This document shows positions 19,058-29,668 of a stretch of 64,000 nt of DNA, one piece after another. The DNA comes from Nocardioides zeae (lineage in GTDB: Bacteria; Actinomycetota; Actinomycetes; Propionibacteriales; Nocardioidaceae). Both the position numbers and the translations under genes were made by a program. The DNA lies in the NCBI RefSeq assembly GCF_030818655.1, contig NZ_JAUTAN010000001.1, forward strand, positions 3,286,001 through 3,350,000, given 5' to 3'. The notes under the pieces are model-generated. The model was not told the origin of the DNA and searched no databases. It worked only from the letters and a program-made list of their open reading frames with translations. Every line of letters starts with the position of its first letter. Position 1 is the stretch's first letter.

Positions 19058-19159
19058 GACGCTCGGTCGCTCCGCGGGGGACGCGACCAGTCGGCCCGTC
19101 GGGGGACGGATCCGCGAGCGTCAGCAGAGGGCGCCGTGCCGAGGGGATACGGCGCCCTC
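19058..19159 (+). ncRNA. Candidate structured RNA with terminator, upstream of lysS
   Basis: GACGCTCG (19058-19065) pairs with CGAGCGTC (19115-19122). Inside are GGTCGC/GCGACC (19065-19070/19083-19088) and CCGTC/GACGG (19096-19100/19105-19109), together a three-way-junction layout. It is followed by a perfect 11-bp hairpin, GAGGGCGCCGT/ACGGCGCCCTC (19127-19137/19149-19159), and CACATTTCTC. The lysS -10 box (TAACCT, 19189-19194) lies downstream, so this would be a separate transcript or an upstream inverted repeat. No known riboswitch class is recognised. In DNA this GC-rich short stems can arise by chance; only the last hairpin is strong. Confidence 0.3.
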
Positions 19160-19245
19160 GCACATTTCTCGGCCCCCGCGGCGCCCGGTAACCTGCCACG
19201 CGGCCCTTTCCCACGCACCAGAGCGAAGCAGGCGAGCACCCAGGC

Positions 19246-21009
19246 ATGGCACGACGCAGCAGCGACTCCCCCGCCCCCGAGCCCACCGACTGGGTGACCC
19301 GGGCGGCGGACGACGCCATCCGGCACGCGGGCGGCGACCCGCGCGACCCCGCGGTGGCCGAGCAGCTCCGGGCCGCCGGCACGGTCGTCACCTGCGCCTC
19401 GGGCATCAGCCCCTCGGGCCCGATCCACCTCGGCAACCTGCGCGAGTTCCTCACGACGCACTTCGTGGCCGAGGAGCTGAAGCGCCGCGGCGTACCGGCG
19501 CGCCACCTCCAGTCGTGGGACGACTTCGACCGGCTCCGCAAGATCCCCGAGGGCGTCGACCCGTCGTGGACCACCCACATCGGCAAGCCGCTCTCCGCCG
19601 TCCCCGACCCGTGGGAGTGCCACACCTCGTGGGCCGAGCACTTCAAGGCGCCGCTGCGGGCCGCGCTCGCCGAGATGGGCTGCACGATGGAGGAGGTCGA
19701 CCAGACCGACCGCTATCGCGCCGGGGCCTACACCGAGCAGGTGCTCCACGCGATCGAGCGCCGCGACGTCATCGAGTCGGTGCTCGCGCGCCACCGCACG
19801 AAGCAGGCCGTGCCCGAGGACGCCTCCGCCGAGGAGGCCGCGGCGCTCGAGGACTCGGTGGCCGAGGACGACGAACCGACCCAGACCGGCGACCTCGCCC
19901 GGTTCCCCTACAAGCCGTTCTGCCGCACCTGCGGCCGGGACACGGTGACGCTGACGTCGTACGACGAGGAGACCACCGACCTGGCCTACACCTGCGACGC
20001 CTGCGGCGACTCCCACGTCACCACCGTGCGGACGCAGCCCGAGGGCAAGCTCGTCTGGAAGGTCGACTGGCCCATGCGGTGGTCGGTCGAGGGCGTGAAC
20101 TTCGAGCCCGGCGGTGTCGACCACGCCTCGCCCGGGTCGTCGTACACCGTCGGCAAGGAGATCGTGAAGCTCTACGGCGGCCGGGCGCCCTCGTTCGTGG
20201 GCTACTCGTTCGTGGGCGTCGCCGGCATGGCGAAGATGTCGTCCTCGAAGGGCGGCGTGCCCACCGCGGCCGACGCCCTCCGCGTGCTGGAGGCGCCGGT
20301 GCTGCGCTGGCTCTACGCGCGGCGGCAGCCCAAGCAGGCCTTCACGGTGGACCTCGGTCCCGAGGTGGTGCGCCTGTACGACGAGTGGGACGCCCTCGGC
20401 AAGAAGGCGGCGAACCCGGCGAAGCGCGACGCGCAGGTGCTCGCCTTCGAGCGCGCGTCGACGACGTCGAGCGCCGGGACCCTGCCGACGCCTCCCGTCG
20501 TCGTGCCGTTCCGCACGCTCTCCTCGATCGCCGACGTGACCGCCGGCAGCGCCGACCAGATCAGCCGGCTCGTCGGCGACCTCGGGCACGCGCACGACTC
20601 CGTGGCCGACCTCGAGCCGCGCCTCGGCCGGGCCATCACCTGGACGCACGAGTTCGTGCCGGAGGAGGACCGCACCACGGTGCGCACCACCCCCGACCGT
20701 GAGCTGCTCGCCTCCCTGGGGGAGCTGGAGCGCACGTGGCTGCACCTGTTCCTCGAGCAGCTGCCGAGCGCGTGGACCGACGGCACGCCGGACCTCGACC
20801 GCGTCACGACGGTCGTCTACGGCGTCCCGAAGCTCGCCCGCGGGCTCGCGCTCGAGGACCAGCCGACCGACGAGGTCAAGGCCGACCAGAAGGCGTTCTT
20901 CACCCTGCTCTACCGGCTGCTCGTCGCCGCCGAGCGCGGTCCGCGACTGCCCACGCTCGTGCTCGCGCTGGGCCCGGACACCGTCCGGGCACTCATCCAG
21001 GCGGCCTGA
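19246..21009 (+). CDS. lysS: Class I lysyl-tRNA synthetase
   Basis: A 587-residue class I LysRS, the archaeal-type enzyme that charges tRNA-Lys and is unrelated to the class II LysRS of most bacteria. It has the HIGH-like SGPIHLGNLREF (residues about 62-73) and KMSSSKGG (about 329-336). Between them is a zinc-ribbon-like pair CRTCGRD and CDACGDS (about 227-257). The C-terminal half is the helical anticodon-binding domain, with a final region QLPSAWTDGTPDLDRV. The length is normal. A TAACCT -10 box lies at 19189-19194, giving a leader of roughly 45 nt. The gene ends with a long terminator hairpin at 21027. Confidence 0.95.
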   Translation: MARRSSDSPAPEPTDWVTRAADDAIRHAGGDPRDPAVAEQLRAAGTVVTCASGISPSGPIHLGNLREFLTTHFVAEELKRRGVPARHLQSWDDFDRLRKIPEGVDPSWTTHIGKPLSAVPDPWECHTSWAEHFKAPLRAALAEMGCTMEEVDQTDRYRAGAYTEQVLHAIERRDVIESVLARHRTKQAVPEDASAEEAAALEDSVAEDDEPTQTGDLARFPYKPFCRTCGRDTVTLTSYDEETTDLAYTCDACGDSHVTTVRTQPEGKLVWKVDWPMRWSVEGVNFEPGGVDHASPGSSYTVGKEIVKLYGGRAPSFVGYSFVGVAGMAKMSSSKGGVPTAADALRVLEAPVLRWLYARRQPKQAFTVDLGPEVVRLYDEWDALGKKAANPAKRDAQVLAFERASTTSSAGTLPTPPVVVPFRTLSSIADVTAGSADQISRLVGDLGHAHDSVADLEPRLGRAITWTHEFVPEEDRTTVRTTPDRELLASLGELERTWLHLFLEQLPSAWTDGTPDLDRVTTVVYGVPKLARGLALEDQPTDEVKADQKAFFTLLYRLLVAAERGPRLPTLVLALGPDTVRALIQAA

Positions 21010-21026
21010 GCCGGTCCCCTCTCGGC

Positions 21027-21101
21027 GGGTAGTCCCTGACGTTTTGCACGCGACACGCCGGACCTGCGGCCCGACACGGTGCGGAACGTCAGGGACTACC
21101 C
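21027..21101. terminator. Long hairpin downstream of lysS
   Basis: GGGTAGTCCCTGACGTT (21027-21043) and its exact complement (21085-21101) form 17 pairs. In plus-strand RNA the stem runs on through two G-U wobbles to GCAC/GTGC, about 23 pairs in all. The wobbles exist only in the plus-strand transcript, so the hairpin is best formed at the end of lysS mRNA. Confidence 0.75.
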
Positions 21102-21115
21102 CCTCGAGGCAGGCG

Positions 21116-21532
21116 TCAGACGGCGCCGAGCAGGGCGTCGTACGCCGCGGGGCTCGAGTCGCGCAGGAACTCCGAGCAGCGCTCCCACTCCGCCGTCTCG
21201 CCGATCTCCCGCGCCGTGAGCGCGAGCAGGGCGAGCGCGCGGAGGAAGCCGCGGTTGGGCTCGTGGTCCCACGGCACGGGGCCGTGGCCCTTCCAGCCGT
21301 TGCGACGCAGCTGGTCGAGGCTGCGGTGGTAGCCGACGCGCGCGTAGGCGTAGACCGTCACGGCGTCCGCCCCCTCGGCCTTCGCCTGCTCGGCGAGCGT
21401 GGCCCAGGCGACAGGCGACTCGGGGTGGCGACGGACGACGTCCGCCGGGGCGGAGCCCTCCAGCTCGGCGGCGGCGGGGTCCTCGGGCAGACGGGTCGGC
21501 GGCGGACCCGCCATCAGGTCGACGTGGCTCAT
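21116..21532 (-). CDS. DUF3151 family protein
   Basis: A 138-residue soluble protein with the features of DUF3151, an actinobacterial family of unknown function: PVAWATLAEQAKAEG, VTVYAYARVGYHRSLDQLRR and NGWKGHGPVPWDHEPNRGFL (residues about 45-100). It is helical and TPR-like in character. No catalytic motif is visible. The ATG at 21532 gives the usual family length; longer upstream extension would run through a palindrome and is unlikely. It lies downstream of asd on the same strand but beyond a hairpin. Confidence 0.85.
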   Translation of the reverse strand: MSHVDLMAGPPPTRLPEDPAAAELEGSAPADVVRRHPESPVAWATLAEQAKAEGADAVTVYAYARVGYHRSLDQLRRNGWKGHGPVPWDHEPNRGFLRALALLALTAREIGETAEWERCSEFLRDSSPAAYDALLGAV

Positions 21533-21569
21533 GGAGCCCAGCCTGCCACGCGCGCCGTACCCCCCGACG

Positions 21570-21628
21570 CACCCGGGTCGTGGTGCCAGGCCCGCGGAAA
21601 CCGCAGGCGAGGCACCACGACCCGGGTG
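21570..21628. terminator. Perfect 18-bp hairpin after asd
   Basis: CACCCGGGTCGTGGTGCC (21570-21587) and its complement (21611-21628) pair perfectly. The loop holds an inner GCGG-AAA-CCGC stem. It lies directly downstream of asd (minus strand). The outer arm GTCGTGGTGCCAGGC and the inner CGGAAACCG are shared with the hairpin at 52239. Confidence 0.75.
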
Positions 21629-21650
21629 GGTGGTGCGGGGTGGCAGCAGG

Positions 21651-23964
<2,314 letters not shown>

Positions 23965-24112
23965 GTCAGTCCCTCTTCACCCAGTACGACGCGGCCCGTC
24001 GCCTCGCGACGGACCGCACTTGACCGGCGCTGATCCTACCGGCGCGGGTGGGGTGCCCCCGACCACGTCCCACGGCCGGGACCACTGCCGGCGCCGTCGC
24101 GGGAACGGGCGC

Positions 24113-24802
24113 TCAGCGACCGGCGTCGAGCATCTCGTCGGCGGCGGCGATCCGCTCGACCTCGCCGACGAAGCTGGCGTCGAGGCGGGCGTGGGCGACG
24201 ATCGACTGCAGGGCCCGCAGGGCGCCCGATGCCTCGCTGCCCCAGCTCGCGACGTACGAGAACTGCCACCACCAGAGCGCCTCGGCGACGCGGCCGGCCT
24301 TGAAGTGGCGCAGGCCGTGCGCGAGGGCCGAGGCGACCGACGTGAGGTCGTCGGACAGCGTCGACTCGACGAGCTCGGGCGCTCCCCCGGCCTCGGGGCC
24401 GTAGGGGTCGAAGACCTCGGTGAACTGGTCCACGCCGTCGAGCAGGTCGGCCAGCCGCAGGCGCATCTCGTCGAGGTCGGGATCGGGGCCTGCGTCGGGC
24501 TCGAACTCCTCGACCGGGTCGAAGTCCTGCTGCACGCCGAGACGCGCCCCGGCGAGGAGGACCTGCGAGACCTCGAGCAGCAGCAGCGAGATCGACCGGC
24601 TGCCGTCGGCCTCGCGGGCGATGGCCTGCAGCGCCACGAGGAAGCTCTCGACCTGGTCGGCGACCTGCTGGGCGAACTCGTCCGGCGCCTCGCGGGTCTC
24701 GGTGGGCGCTACCTCGGCCAACCCCCGCAGGGCGGCCTCGTCCTCCGGGTCCAACCCGGTCAGGTCGAAGACGACGCCCTCGTCCTTGAAGCTGTCAGTC
24801 AT
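24113..24802 (-). CDS. DUF5063 family protein
   Basis: A 229-residue acidic, mostly helical protein. [35 protein letters not shown] and [20 protein letters not shown] are the conserved stretches of DUF5063 proteins, which commonly follow recR in actinomycetes. The function is unknown. The ATG at 24802 overlaps the end of recR by eight bases and is therefore co-translated with it. Downstream is lysC on the same strand, with a gap of about 150 bases. Confidence 0.85.
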   Translation of the reverse strand: MTDSFKDEGVVFDLTGLDPEDEAALRGLAEVAPTETREAPDEFAQQVADQVESFLVALQAIAREADGSRSISLLLLEVSQVLLAGARLGVQQDFDPVEEFEPDAGPDPDLDEMRLRLADLLDGVDQFTEVFDPYGPEAGGAPELVESTLSDDLTSVASALAHGLRHFKAGRVAEALWWWQFSYVASWGSEASGALRALQSIVAHARLDASFVGEVERIAAADEMLDAGR

Positions 24803-25394
24803 CTGCCGATCTCCTCCCGACGAAAGCGCGGCCGAGGGTGACCTCGTCGGCGTACTCCAGGTCACCACCCACCGGCAGTCCACTCGCAAGTCGGGTCACG
24901 CGCAACCCCAGGGGCTTGAGCATGCGGGTGAGGTAGGTCGCCGTCGCCTCGCCCTCGAGGTTCGGGTCGGTCGCGAGGATGACCTCGGTGACCGCCCCGT
25001 CCGCCAGCCGCACCATGAGCTCACGGATGTGGAGCTGCTCCGGGCCGATGCCGTCGATCGGGCTGATGGCGCCGCCGAGCACGTGGTAGCGCCCCTTGAA
25101 CTCCCGGGTGCGCTCGATCGCGACGACGTCCTTGTACTCCTCGACGATGCAGATCACCGAGACGTCACGTCGCGGGTCGCGACAGATGCGGCACTCCTCC
25201 TCGGAGGAGACGTTGAAGCAGATGCGGCAGAACTTCACCTTCACCGTGACCTCGACGAGGGCGTCGGCGAGCCGCCGGACGTCCGTCGGGTCGGCCTGGA
25301 GCAGGTGGAAGGCGATCCGCTGCGCGCTCTTCGGACCCACGCCGGGCAACCGACCGAGCTCGTCGATGAGGTCCTGGACGACGCCTTCGTACAC
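24795..25394 (-). CDS. recR: Recombination protein RecR
   Basis: A 199-residue RecR, part of the RecFOR pathway that loads RecA on gapped DNA. The HhH motif [20 protein letters not shown] (residues about 8-27) is followed by the zinc finger [16 protein letters not shown] (about 57-72) and the Toprim domain with [14 protein letters not shown] and [15 protein letters not shown]. The start is the GTG at 25394 (VYEGVVQDL), the usual N-terminus. It follows ebfC by 16 bases and overlaps the next gene by 8, forming the conserved dnaX-ebfC-recR operon. Confidence 0.95.
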   Translation of the reverse strand: MYEGVVQDLIDELGRLPGVGPKSAQRIAFHLLQADPTDVRRLADALVEVTVKVKFCRICFNVSSEEECRICRDPRRDVSVICIVEEYKDVVAIERTREFKGRYHVLGGAISPIDGIGPEQLHIRELMVRLADGAVTEVILATDPNLEGEATATYLTRMLKPLGLRVTRLASGLPVGGDLEYADEVTLGRAFVGRRSADD

Positions 25395-25410
25395 CGAGCG
25401 GGACCGCCGC

Positions 25411-25824
25411 TCAGAAGCCGATGCCGCCGGGCAGGCCCGGCGCACCGCCCTGGGGGCCGCCCTCGGGACCACCGAAGCCGCCGAGGCCACCCGCGAGCGG
25501 ACCGAGCTTCTCCGCGGCCAGGCGGTCGGCCTGCGTGCGCGCGTCGCGGTACGCCGCCACGATCAGGTCACCCAGGTCGGAGAGCGCGTCGGGGTCGGCC
25601 GCGTCGACCGCGCTCGGCGGGATGACGACGCCCTTGAGCTCGCCCGAGCCGGACACGCGCACGGTGACGCCGCCGGCCGCGCCGTCGACCTCCGCCTCCT
25701 CGAGCTCGGCCTGCGCGGCCACGAGCTGCTCCTGCATCTGCTGGGCCTGCTGGAGGAGGGCGCCCATGTCGAAGCCGCCTCCCCCGGGGAGGCCGCCGGC
25801 CGGGTCGAACGGGTTCTGGCTCAT
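25411..25824 (-). CDS. YbaB/EbfC nucleoid-associated protein
   Basis: A 137-residue YbaB/EbfC-family protein that binds DNA as a tweezer-like dimer. The N-terminal long helix [20 protein letters not shown] (about 19-38) and the beta region [20 protein letters not shown] (about 51-70) are typical. Both ends are Gly/Pro-rich ([10 protein letters not shown] and [12 protein letters not shown]). The ATG at 25824 is followed by the usual short start. It lies between dnaX and recR. Confidence 0.9.
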   Translation of the reverse strand: MSQNPFDPAGGLPGGGGFDMGALLQQAQQMQEQLVAAQAELEEAEVDGAAGGVTVRVSGSGELKGVVIPPSAVDAADPDALSDLGDLIVAAYRDARTQADRLAAEKLGPLAGGLGGFGGPEGGPQGGAPGLPGGIGF

Positions 25825-25900
25825 CGGGTGCTCCTCGGAAGGTCGGGTGGGTCGGGTCGGTCGGGGCTGCGGGCCCCAGTCTGCCGGGGTGGTGTGCGGC

Positions 25901-28354
25901 TCAGTCGTGGCGGATCTGGTTGATGACGACCGCACCGAGCTCCCGCTCGAGCAGCGCGGTGCCGGCGAGGTCGGGGGCGTCGTCGACCGGGTCGTCGGGC
26001 GACGCCGCGTCGTCGGGGTCGTCGAGCCAGGCGGGCGGCTCGTCGGGCGGGGGCCCGTCCTGCGCCGCGCTGCGCTGGCCGGCCGCCGCGTGCGCCTGGC
26101 GCGCGGCGTCCGCCGGACGGGCGGCCGGTTCCTGGCGCTGGGGACGCTCCGCCTGCGGAGCCGCTCCGGCCTCCCGGGCCTGCGGCGGCCGCTCGGCCTC
26201 CTCGTGCTGCCGGGACCCGTCGGCTGGCGTCACGGACTCGGGTCGCGGAGCCGGTGCGCTCGGACGCTCGGGCTCAGCGGCCGGCGGCTGCGGCGGGCGG
26301 GGCGGGGTGGGGCCGCCGCCGGTGCCTCCCGAGCCACCGGCGGCACCCGGGTCGACGATCGCCTCGATGCGCCAGTCGAACCCGAAGGTGCGGACCGTCG
26401 CCTCCTGCACGACCTCGATGCTGCCGCCCGACTCGAAGGAGGACCGGGCGCCGGCGTTGGCGAAACCGAGGGTCAGCACGCCGTCGGAGAACGCCACCAC
26501 CTGCGCGTTCTTCGAGAGGTGGATCCAGGTGACCCGCCGCATCGACTTCGTGGCCTCGACGACCTCGGGCCACAGCCGCCGTACGTCGGCGAGCGTCATG
26601 CCGCCCGACGACGAGCCCGCGCCGGACGGGGCCGGGGCTGACGGGGCCGGGGCTGACGGGGCCGGGGCTGACGGGGCCGGGGCTGACGGGGTCGGGGCTG
26701 CTGCCGGCTCGGGCTCGGGGCTCACCAGCGGCGGTGCGGCCGCCTGGGCGCCGGGCACAACCGCGGTGGGCCAGCCGTCGTCGGTGGTCGGGGCGTCGGC
26801 GTACGCCTGCTCGCCGGGACGCTCGCCCGGGCGGTCCGCCGGGGCCCCCGCGGGCGGGGCCGGCTCGGCGTGCGCCGGGCCCGGCTGCGTCGGGCGGGGA
26901 GTCGGCTGGAGGGCCTGGCCGCCGTCGTGCTCGCCGGGGCGGTCCCCGGGTCGGTCACCGACCGGCGACGGGGGCGCGGCAGGACGCGGAGGCACCGCGG
27001 GCGGCTGGTCGGCGACGGGACGCGGGTCGCGGCGCTCGACAGGGCGCTCGGCCGGCGGCGCGGTGGCGGGTGCAGCCGGGGCCGCTGTGGACGCAGCGGG
27101 CAGCGCGTCCGCGAGCCGCGGGCGCACGGTGCGCGGCGCCGGAGCGGGCGCACCGTCGGCCTCGGCCGCGATCGCAGCGCCACCGGGCATCGCCATCCGC
27201 CGTTCGATGCGGTCGAGGCGTGCCATGACCCCGTCACTGGTGGAGTCGGCGGCCGGCAGCAGCACGCGGGCGCAGATGAGCTCGAGGAGCAGCCGCGGCG
27301 CCGTCGCGCCACGCATCTCGGTGAGCCCGGCGGCGACGAGGTCGGCGGCGCGGCTGAGCTCCGTCGCTCCGAACCGGGCCGCCTGGGCACTGAGGCGCTC
27401 GCCCTGGTCCTCCGCGACCTCGAGCAGGCCGGTCGCCGGGGCGTCGGGGACCGCGGCGATGATGACGAGGTCGCGCAGACGGCGGAGCAGGTCCTCCGTG
27501 AAGCGCCGGGGGTCCTGACCCACCTCGATGACCTTGTCGACGACGCCGAACACACCCGCGCCGTCACCGGCGGCGAACGCGTCGATGACCTCGTCGAGCA
27601 GCGTGTCGGGGGTGTAGCCCAGCAGGCCCGTCGCCAGCGCGTGCGTCACGCCATCGGGGCCCGAGCCGCCGATGAGCTGGTCGAGCACCGAGAGGGTGTC
27701 GCGGGCCGAGCCGGCCCCGGCCCGCACCACGAGCGGCACCGCGGCGGGCTCGATCGGCACGCCCTCGCGGTCGCAGAGCTCCTGCAGGTAGCCCGACAGC
27801 AGCTTCGGCGGGATCAGCCGGAACGGGTAGTGGTGGGTGCGCGACCGGATCGTCGGGATGACCTTGTCGGGCTCCGTGGTCGCGAAGATGAACCGCAGGT
27901 GGGGCGGCGGCTCCTCCACCAGCTTGAGGAGCGCGTTGAAGCCCTGCGTCGTCACCATGTGGGCCTCGTCGATGACGTAGACCTTGTAGCGGCTGTGGAC
28001 GGGCGCGAAGAACGCCTTCTCCCGCAGGTCGCGGGCGTCGTCCACACCACCGTGGGACGCGGCGTCGATCTCGATGACGTCGATGGAGCCCGGGCCGCCG
28101 CGCGCCAGGTCGCGGCACGAGCGGCACTCGCCGCACGGGTCGGCGATCGGCGCCTGCTCGCAGTTCAGCGCCCGCGCCAAGATGCGTGCGCTCGTCGTCT
28201 TGCCGCAGCCGCGGGGGCCGGAGAACAGGTAGGCGTGGTTGACCCGGTTGCTCGCCAGGGCGGCGCGCAGCGGCTCGGTGACGTGGTCCTGGCCGATGAC
28301 CTCGGCGAACGTCTCCGGGCGGTAGCGCCGGTAAAGAGCGAGGGGGGAGTCCAC
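25901..28354 (-). CDS. dnaX: DNA polymerase III subunit gamma/tau
   Basis: An 817-residue clamp-loader subunit. The AAA+ part shows FSGPRGCGKTTSARIL (Walker A, about residue 35), a zinc module (CGECRSCRDLA, about 70) and VYVIDEAHMVTTQGF (Walker B). After the collar domain (to about 370) comes a long Pro/Ala-rich linker, then a C-terminal folded region with LADVRRLWPEVVEATKSMRR. The linker contains five copies of a five-residue repeat encoded by a 15-bp tandem repeat. The start GTG at 28354 is preceded by AGGGTG; another GTG three codons upstream is possible. The SRP RNA lies just upstream, as in many actinomycetes. Confidence 0.93.
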   Translation of the reverse strand: MDSPLALYRRYRPETFAEVIGQDHVTEPLRAALASNRVNHAYLFSGPRGCGKTTSARILARALNCEQAPIADPCGECRSCRDLARGGPGSIDVIEIDAASHGGVDDARDLREKAFFAPVHSRYKVYVIDEAHMVTTQGFNALLKLVEEPPPHLRFIFATTEPDKVIPTIRSRTHHYPFRLIPPKLLSGYLQELCDREGVPIEPAAVPLVVRAGAGSARDTLSVLDQLIGGSGPDGVTHALATGLLGYTPDTLLDEVIDAFAAGDGAGVFGVVDKVIEVGQDPRRFTEDLLRRLRDLVIIAAVPDAPATGLLEVAEDQGERLSAQAARFGATELSRAADLVAAGLTEMRGATAPRLLLELICARVLLPAADSTSDGVMARLDRIERRMAMPGGAAIAAEADGAPAPAPRTVRPRLADALPAASTAAPAAPATAPPAERPVERRDPRPVADQPPAVPPRPAAPPSPVGDRPGDRPGEHDGGQALQPTPRPTQPGPAHAEPAPPAGAPADRPGERPGEQAYADAPTTDDGWPTAVVPGAQAAAPPLVSPEPEPAAAPTPSAPAPSAPAPSAPAPSAPAPSGAGSSSGGMTLADVRRLWPEVVEATKSMRRVTWIHLSKNAQVVAFSDGVLTLGFANAGARSSFESGGSIEVVQEATVRTFGFDWRIEAIVDPGAAGGSGGTGGGPTPPRPPQPPAAEPERPSAPAPRPESVTPADGSRQHEEAERPPQAREAGAAPQAERPQRQEPAARPADAARQAHAAAGQRSAAQDGPPPDEPPAWLDDPDDAASPDDPVDDAPDLAGTALLERELGAVVINQIRHD
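26625..26699. repeat. 15-bp tandem repeat within dnaX
   Basis: Five tandem copies of GACGGGGCCGGGGCT, the last with one change (GACGGGGTCGGGGCT). On the coding strand they give repeats of PAPSA in the tau linker. The near-perfect copies suggest recent slippage and probable strain-to-strain variation. Confidence 0.9.
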
Positions 28355-28410
28355 GAGAGGCACCCTAACGAGAGGCGCTGACAACCTCGACCGCAGCGGT
28401 CGGGGGACGA

Positions 28411-28499
28411 AAAGGCCCCCCGTGCACCCGGCAGAGCTCACTTACCCTTGCTGCCTTCCGGCCCTGGGGGAATTGGGCGAGGTGCCGCCACACGGGGGG
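28411..28499 (-). ncRNA. ffs: Small SRP RNA (4.5S-like)
   Basis: Minus-strand RNA of about 85-90 nt. The conserved Ffh-binding core GGGCCGGAAGGCAGCAAGGG lies at 28466-28447 (GGAA tetraloop). The outer stem is CCCCCCGTG/CACGGGGGG (28491-28499 with 28417-28425). A run of four T (complement of AAAA 28411-28414) follows the end stem. The RNA scaffolds the signal recognition particle. Its position beside dnaX is a recurrent arrangement in actinobacteria. The ends are approximate. Confidence 0.9.
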
Positions 28500-28643
28500 T
28501 TGGCAGCGAGTGTAGGCGACCCCTGGAGCGAGCGACAACGCGACCACTCCGGAGGTCGGACTGCGGCGGACCGCGCCGTACGGCGGGTGCGTGCGCGTGC
28601 ACCGGATTTCACCGGCCCCGCGGCACCCAGTACGCTCCTCGGC

Positions 28644-28728
28644 GGAGGTATCGCCTAGTGGCCTATGGCGCACGGCTGGAATCCGTGTTGGGTTAACGCC
28701 CTCGGGGGTTCGAATCCCCCTACCTCCG
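28644..28728 (+). tRNA. tRNA-Ser (GGA)
   Basis: Acceptor stem GGAGGTA (28644-28650) pairs with TACCTCC (28721-28727), discriminator G at 28728. The anticodon loop CTGGAAT within CACGG/CCGTG gives anticodon GGA. The long variable arm (GTTGGGTTAACGCC) is as expected for serine, and the T arm GGGGGTTCGAATCCCCC is canonical. CCA is not encoded. It reads UCC/UCU codons. Confidence 0.95.
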
Positions 28729-28742
28729 CCGTAGATGGATCA

Positions 28743-28779
28743 GAGAACCCCCGCCGGGTGTCACCGGGCGGGGGTTCTC
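28743..28779 (+). terminator. Terminator of tRNA-Ser
   Basis: GAGAACCCCCGCC (28743-28755) and its exact complement (28767-28779) form 13 pairs with an 11-nt loop, followed by GCGTTTCTCC. It ends the tRNA transcript. Confidence 0.85.
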
Positions 28780-28856
28780 GCGTTTCTCCCCTCCCCGCCG
28801 TTCGAGCAGGCGGGGGGCGACCTCGGCGACGGTGAGGGCGAGGCCGCCGGGGCCGC

Positions 28857-29002
28857 TCAGGCGCGGGCGCACCGGCGTCCCGGCGTCCCAGCGGCGACGC
28901 CGTAGTCGCCCGGGCAGCCCGTCTCGGCGTCGCGGAAGTTCACGGCCGTGCGGTCGCCGACGGGTGGCTGGTGAGGGTCGCGTCGTCGTCGGCCTCGATC
29001 AT
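28857..29002 (-). pseudogene. Possible gene remnant next to tRNA-Ser
   Basis: The space 28780-29068 (about 290 bp) has no intact gene. Minus-strand reading gives VNFRDAETGCPGDYGVAAG up to a TGA at 28857-28859. In another frame just upstream, MIEADDDATLTSHPSATARP is read before a stop. Joined by a frameshift these would make one continuous product end. This looks like a decayed exported protein, but it could be non-coding GC-rich sequence. The rest of the gap holds nothing recognisable. Confidence 0.25.
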
Positions 29003-29068
29003 CACCGCTGAGCCCCCGGCATGGGCCGGCGCGGCGAGGAGGGCGGTGGAGGCGGTGGTCGCCGGACC

Positions 29069-29557
29069 TCAGTGCCAGTTCTGCGAGCTGCGGGTCGAGG
29101 TCACCAGGAGCGGACGGTCGCCGAGCAGCCCGGACCACCGCACCGCGAGGGCGAGCGCGTGCCAGAGCAGCGCGCTCGTCCCCGCCGAGAGGGGCTTGCC
29201 GTCGTCATCGACGGTCGTCACGCCGTACGTCGCCGCCGTGCGCCCGGGCCACAGCCGCGCCACCTGTCCGGAGGCGACGACGGCGCGCTTCTCGAGGAGG
29301 TCGAGGCTGGTGTAGCCCATCGGCACGTTCGCCAGCAGCGCCTCGTCGGCGAAGTCCACGAGGTCGCCGCAGCGGGAGAGCCCGTGGTTGGTGCGCACGA
29401 GGTGGAGCGGCTCTTCGTGGTGCGTCGCCGTCGCCGCGGGACGGCCCGCGAGCCACCCGGACGGGCCCGGGGAGCGGAACTCCTGACGCCCCACCCGCAC
29501 CGAGCGGTCGTGCCACGCATCGGCGTCGGTGACCATCGGGATGTTCAGCTGCCGCAC
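29069..29557 (-). CDS. Hypothetical protein
   Basis: A 162-residue protein of unknown family. It starts at a GTG (29557) with AGAGGG upstream. It is probably soluble, with a hydrophobic helix-like stretch near the C-terminus (SALLWHALALAVRWSGLL, about 129-146). Codon use is strongly GC3-biased as in neighbouring genes, which supports real coding. Conserved-looking points are HLVRTNHGLSRCGDLVDFAD and LLANVPMGYTSLDLLEKR. Neither neighbour (tRNA-Ser, YqeY-like) explains its role. Confidence 0.55.
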   Translation of the reverse strand: MRQLNIPMVTDADAWHDRSVRVGRQEFRSPGPSGWLAGRPAATATHHEEPLHLVRTNHGLSRCGDLVDFADEALLANVPMGYTSLDLLEKRAVVASGQVARLWPGRTAATYGVTTVDDDGKPLSAGTSALLWHALALAVRWSGLLGDRPLLVTSTRSSQNWH

Positions 29558-29668
29558 GTTCCCTCTACTCCCCCAGACCGATGTCCGGCCCGGTCGAGGC
29601 TAACCGGACCGACGCCCCCGCACGGAAGTCGGTGGCGCGTGCGCCCCGTCGTCGGTCAGCCTGGAGCG

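Noticed and set aside
19058..19245. T-box leader in front of lysS
   Set aside because: No AGGGTGGNACCGCG T-box sequence and no specifier loop are found; T-boxes are not expected for class I LysRS here.
28857..29138. A 93-codon frame taken as a full gene
   Set aside because: Its first half is Arg/His-rich noise, so only the last part looks like a remnant.
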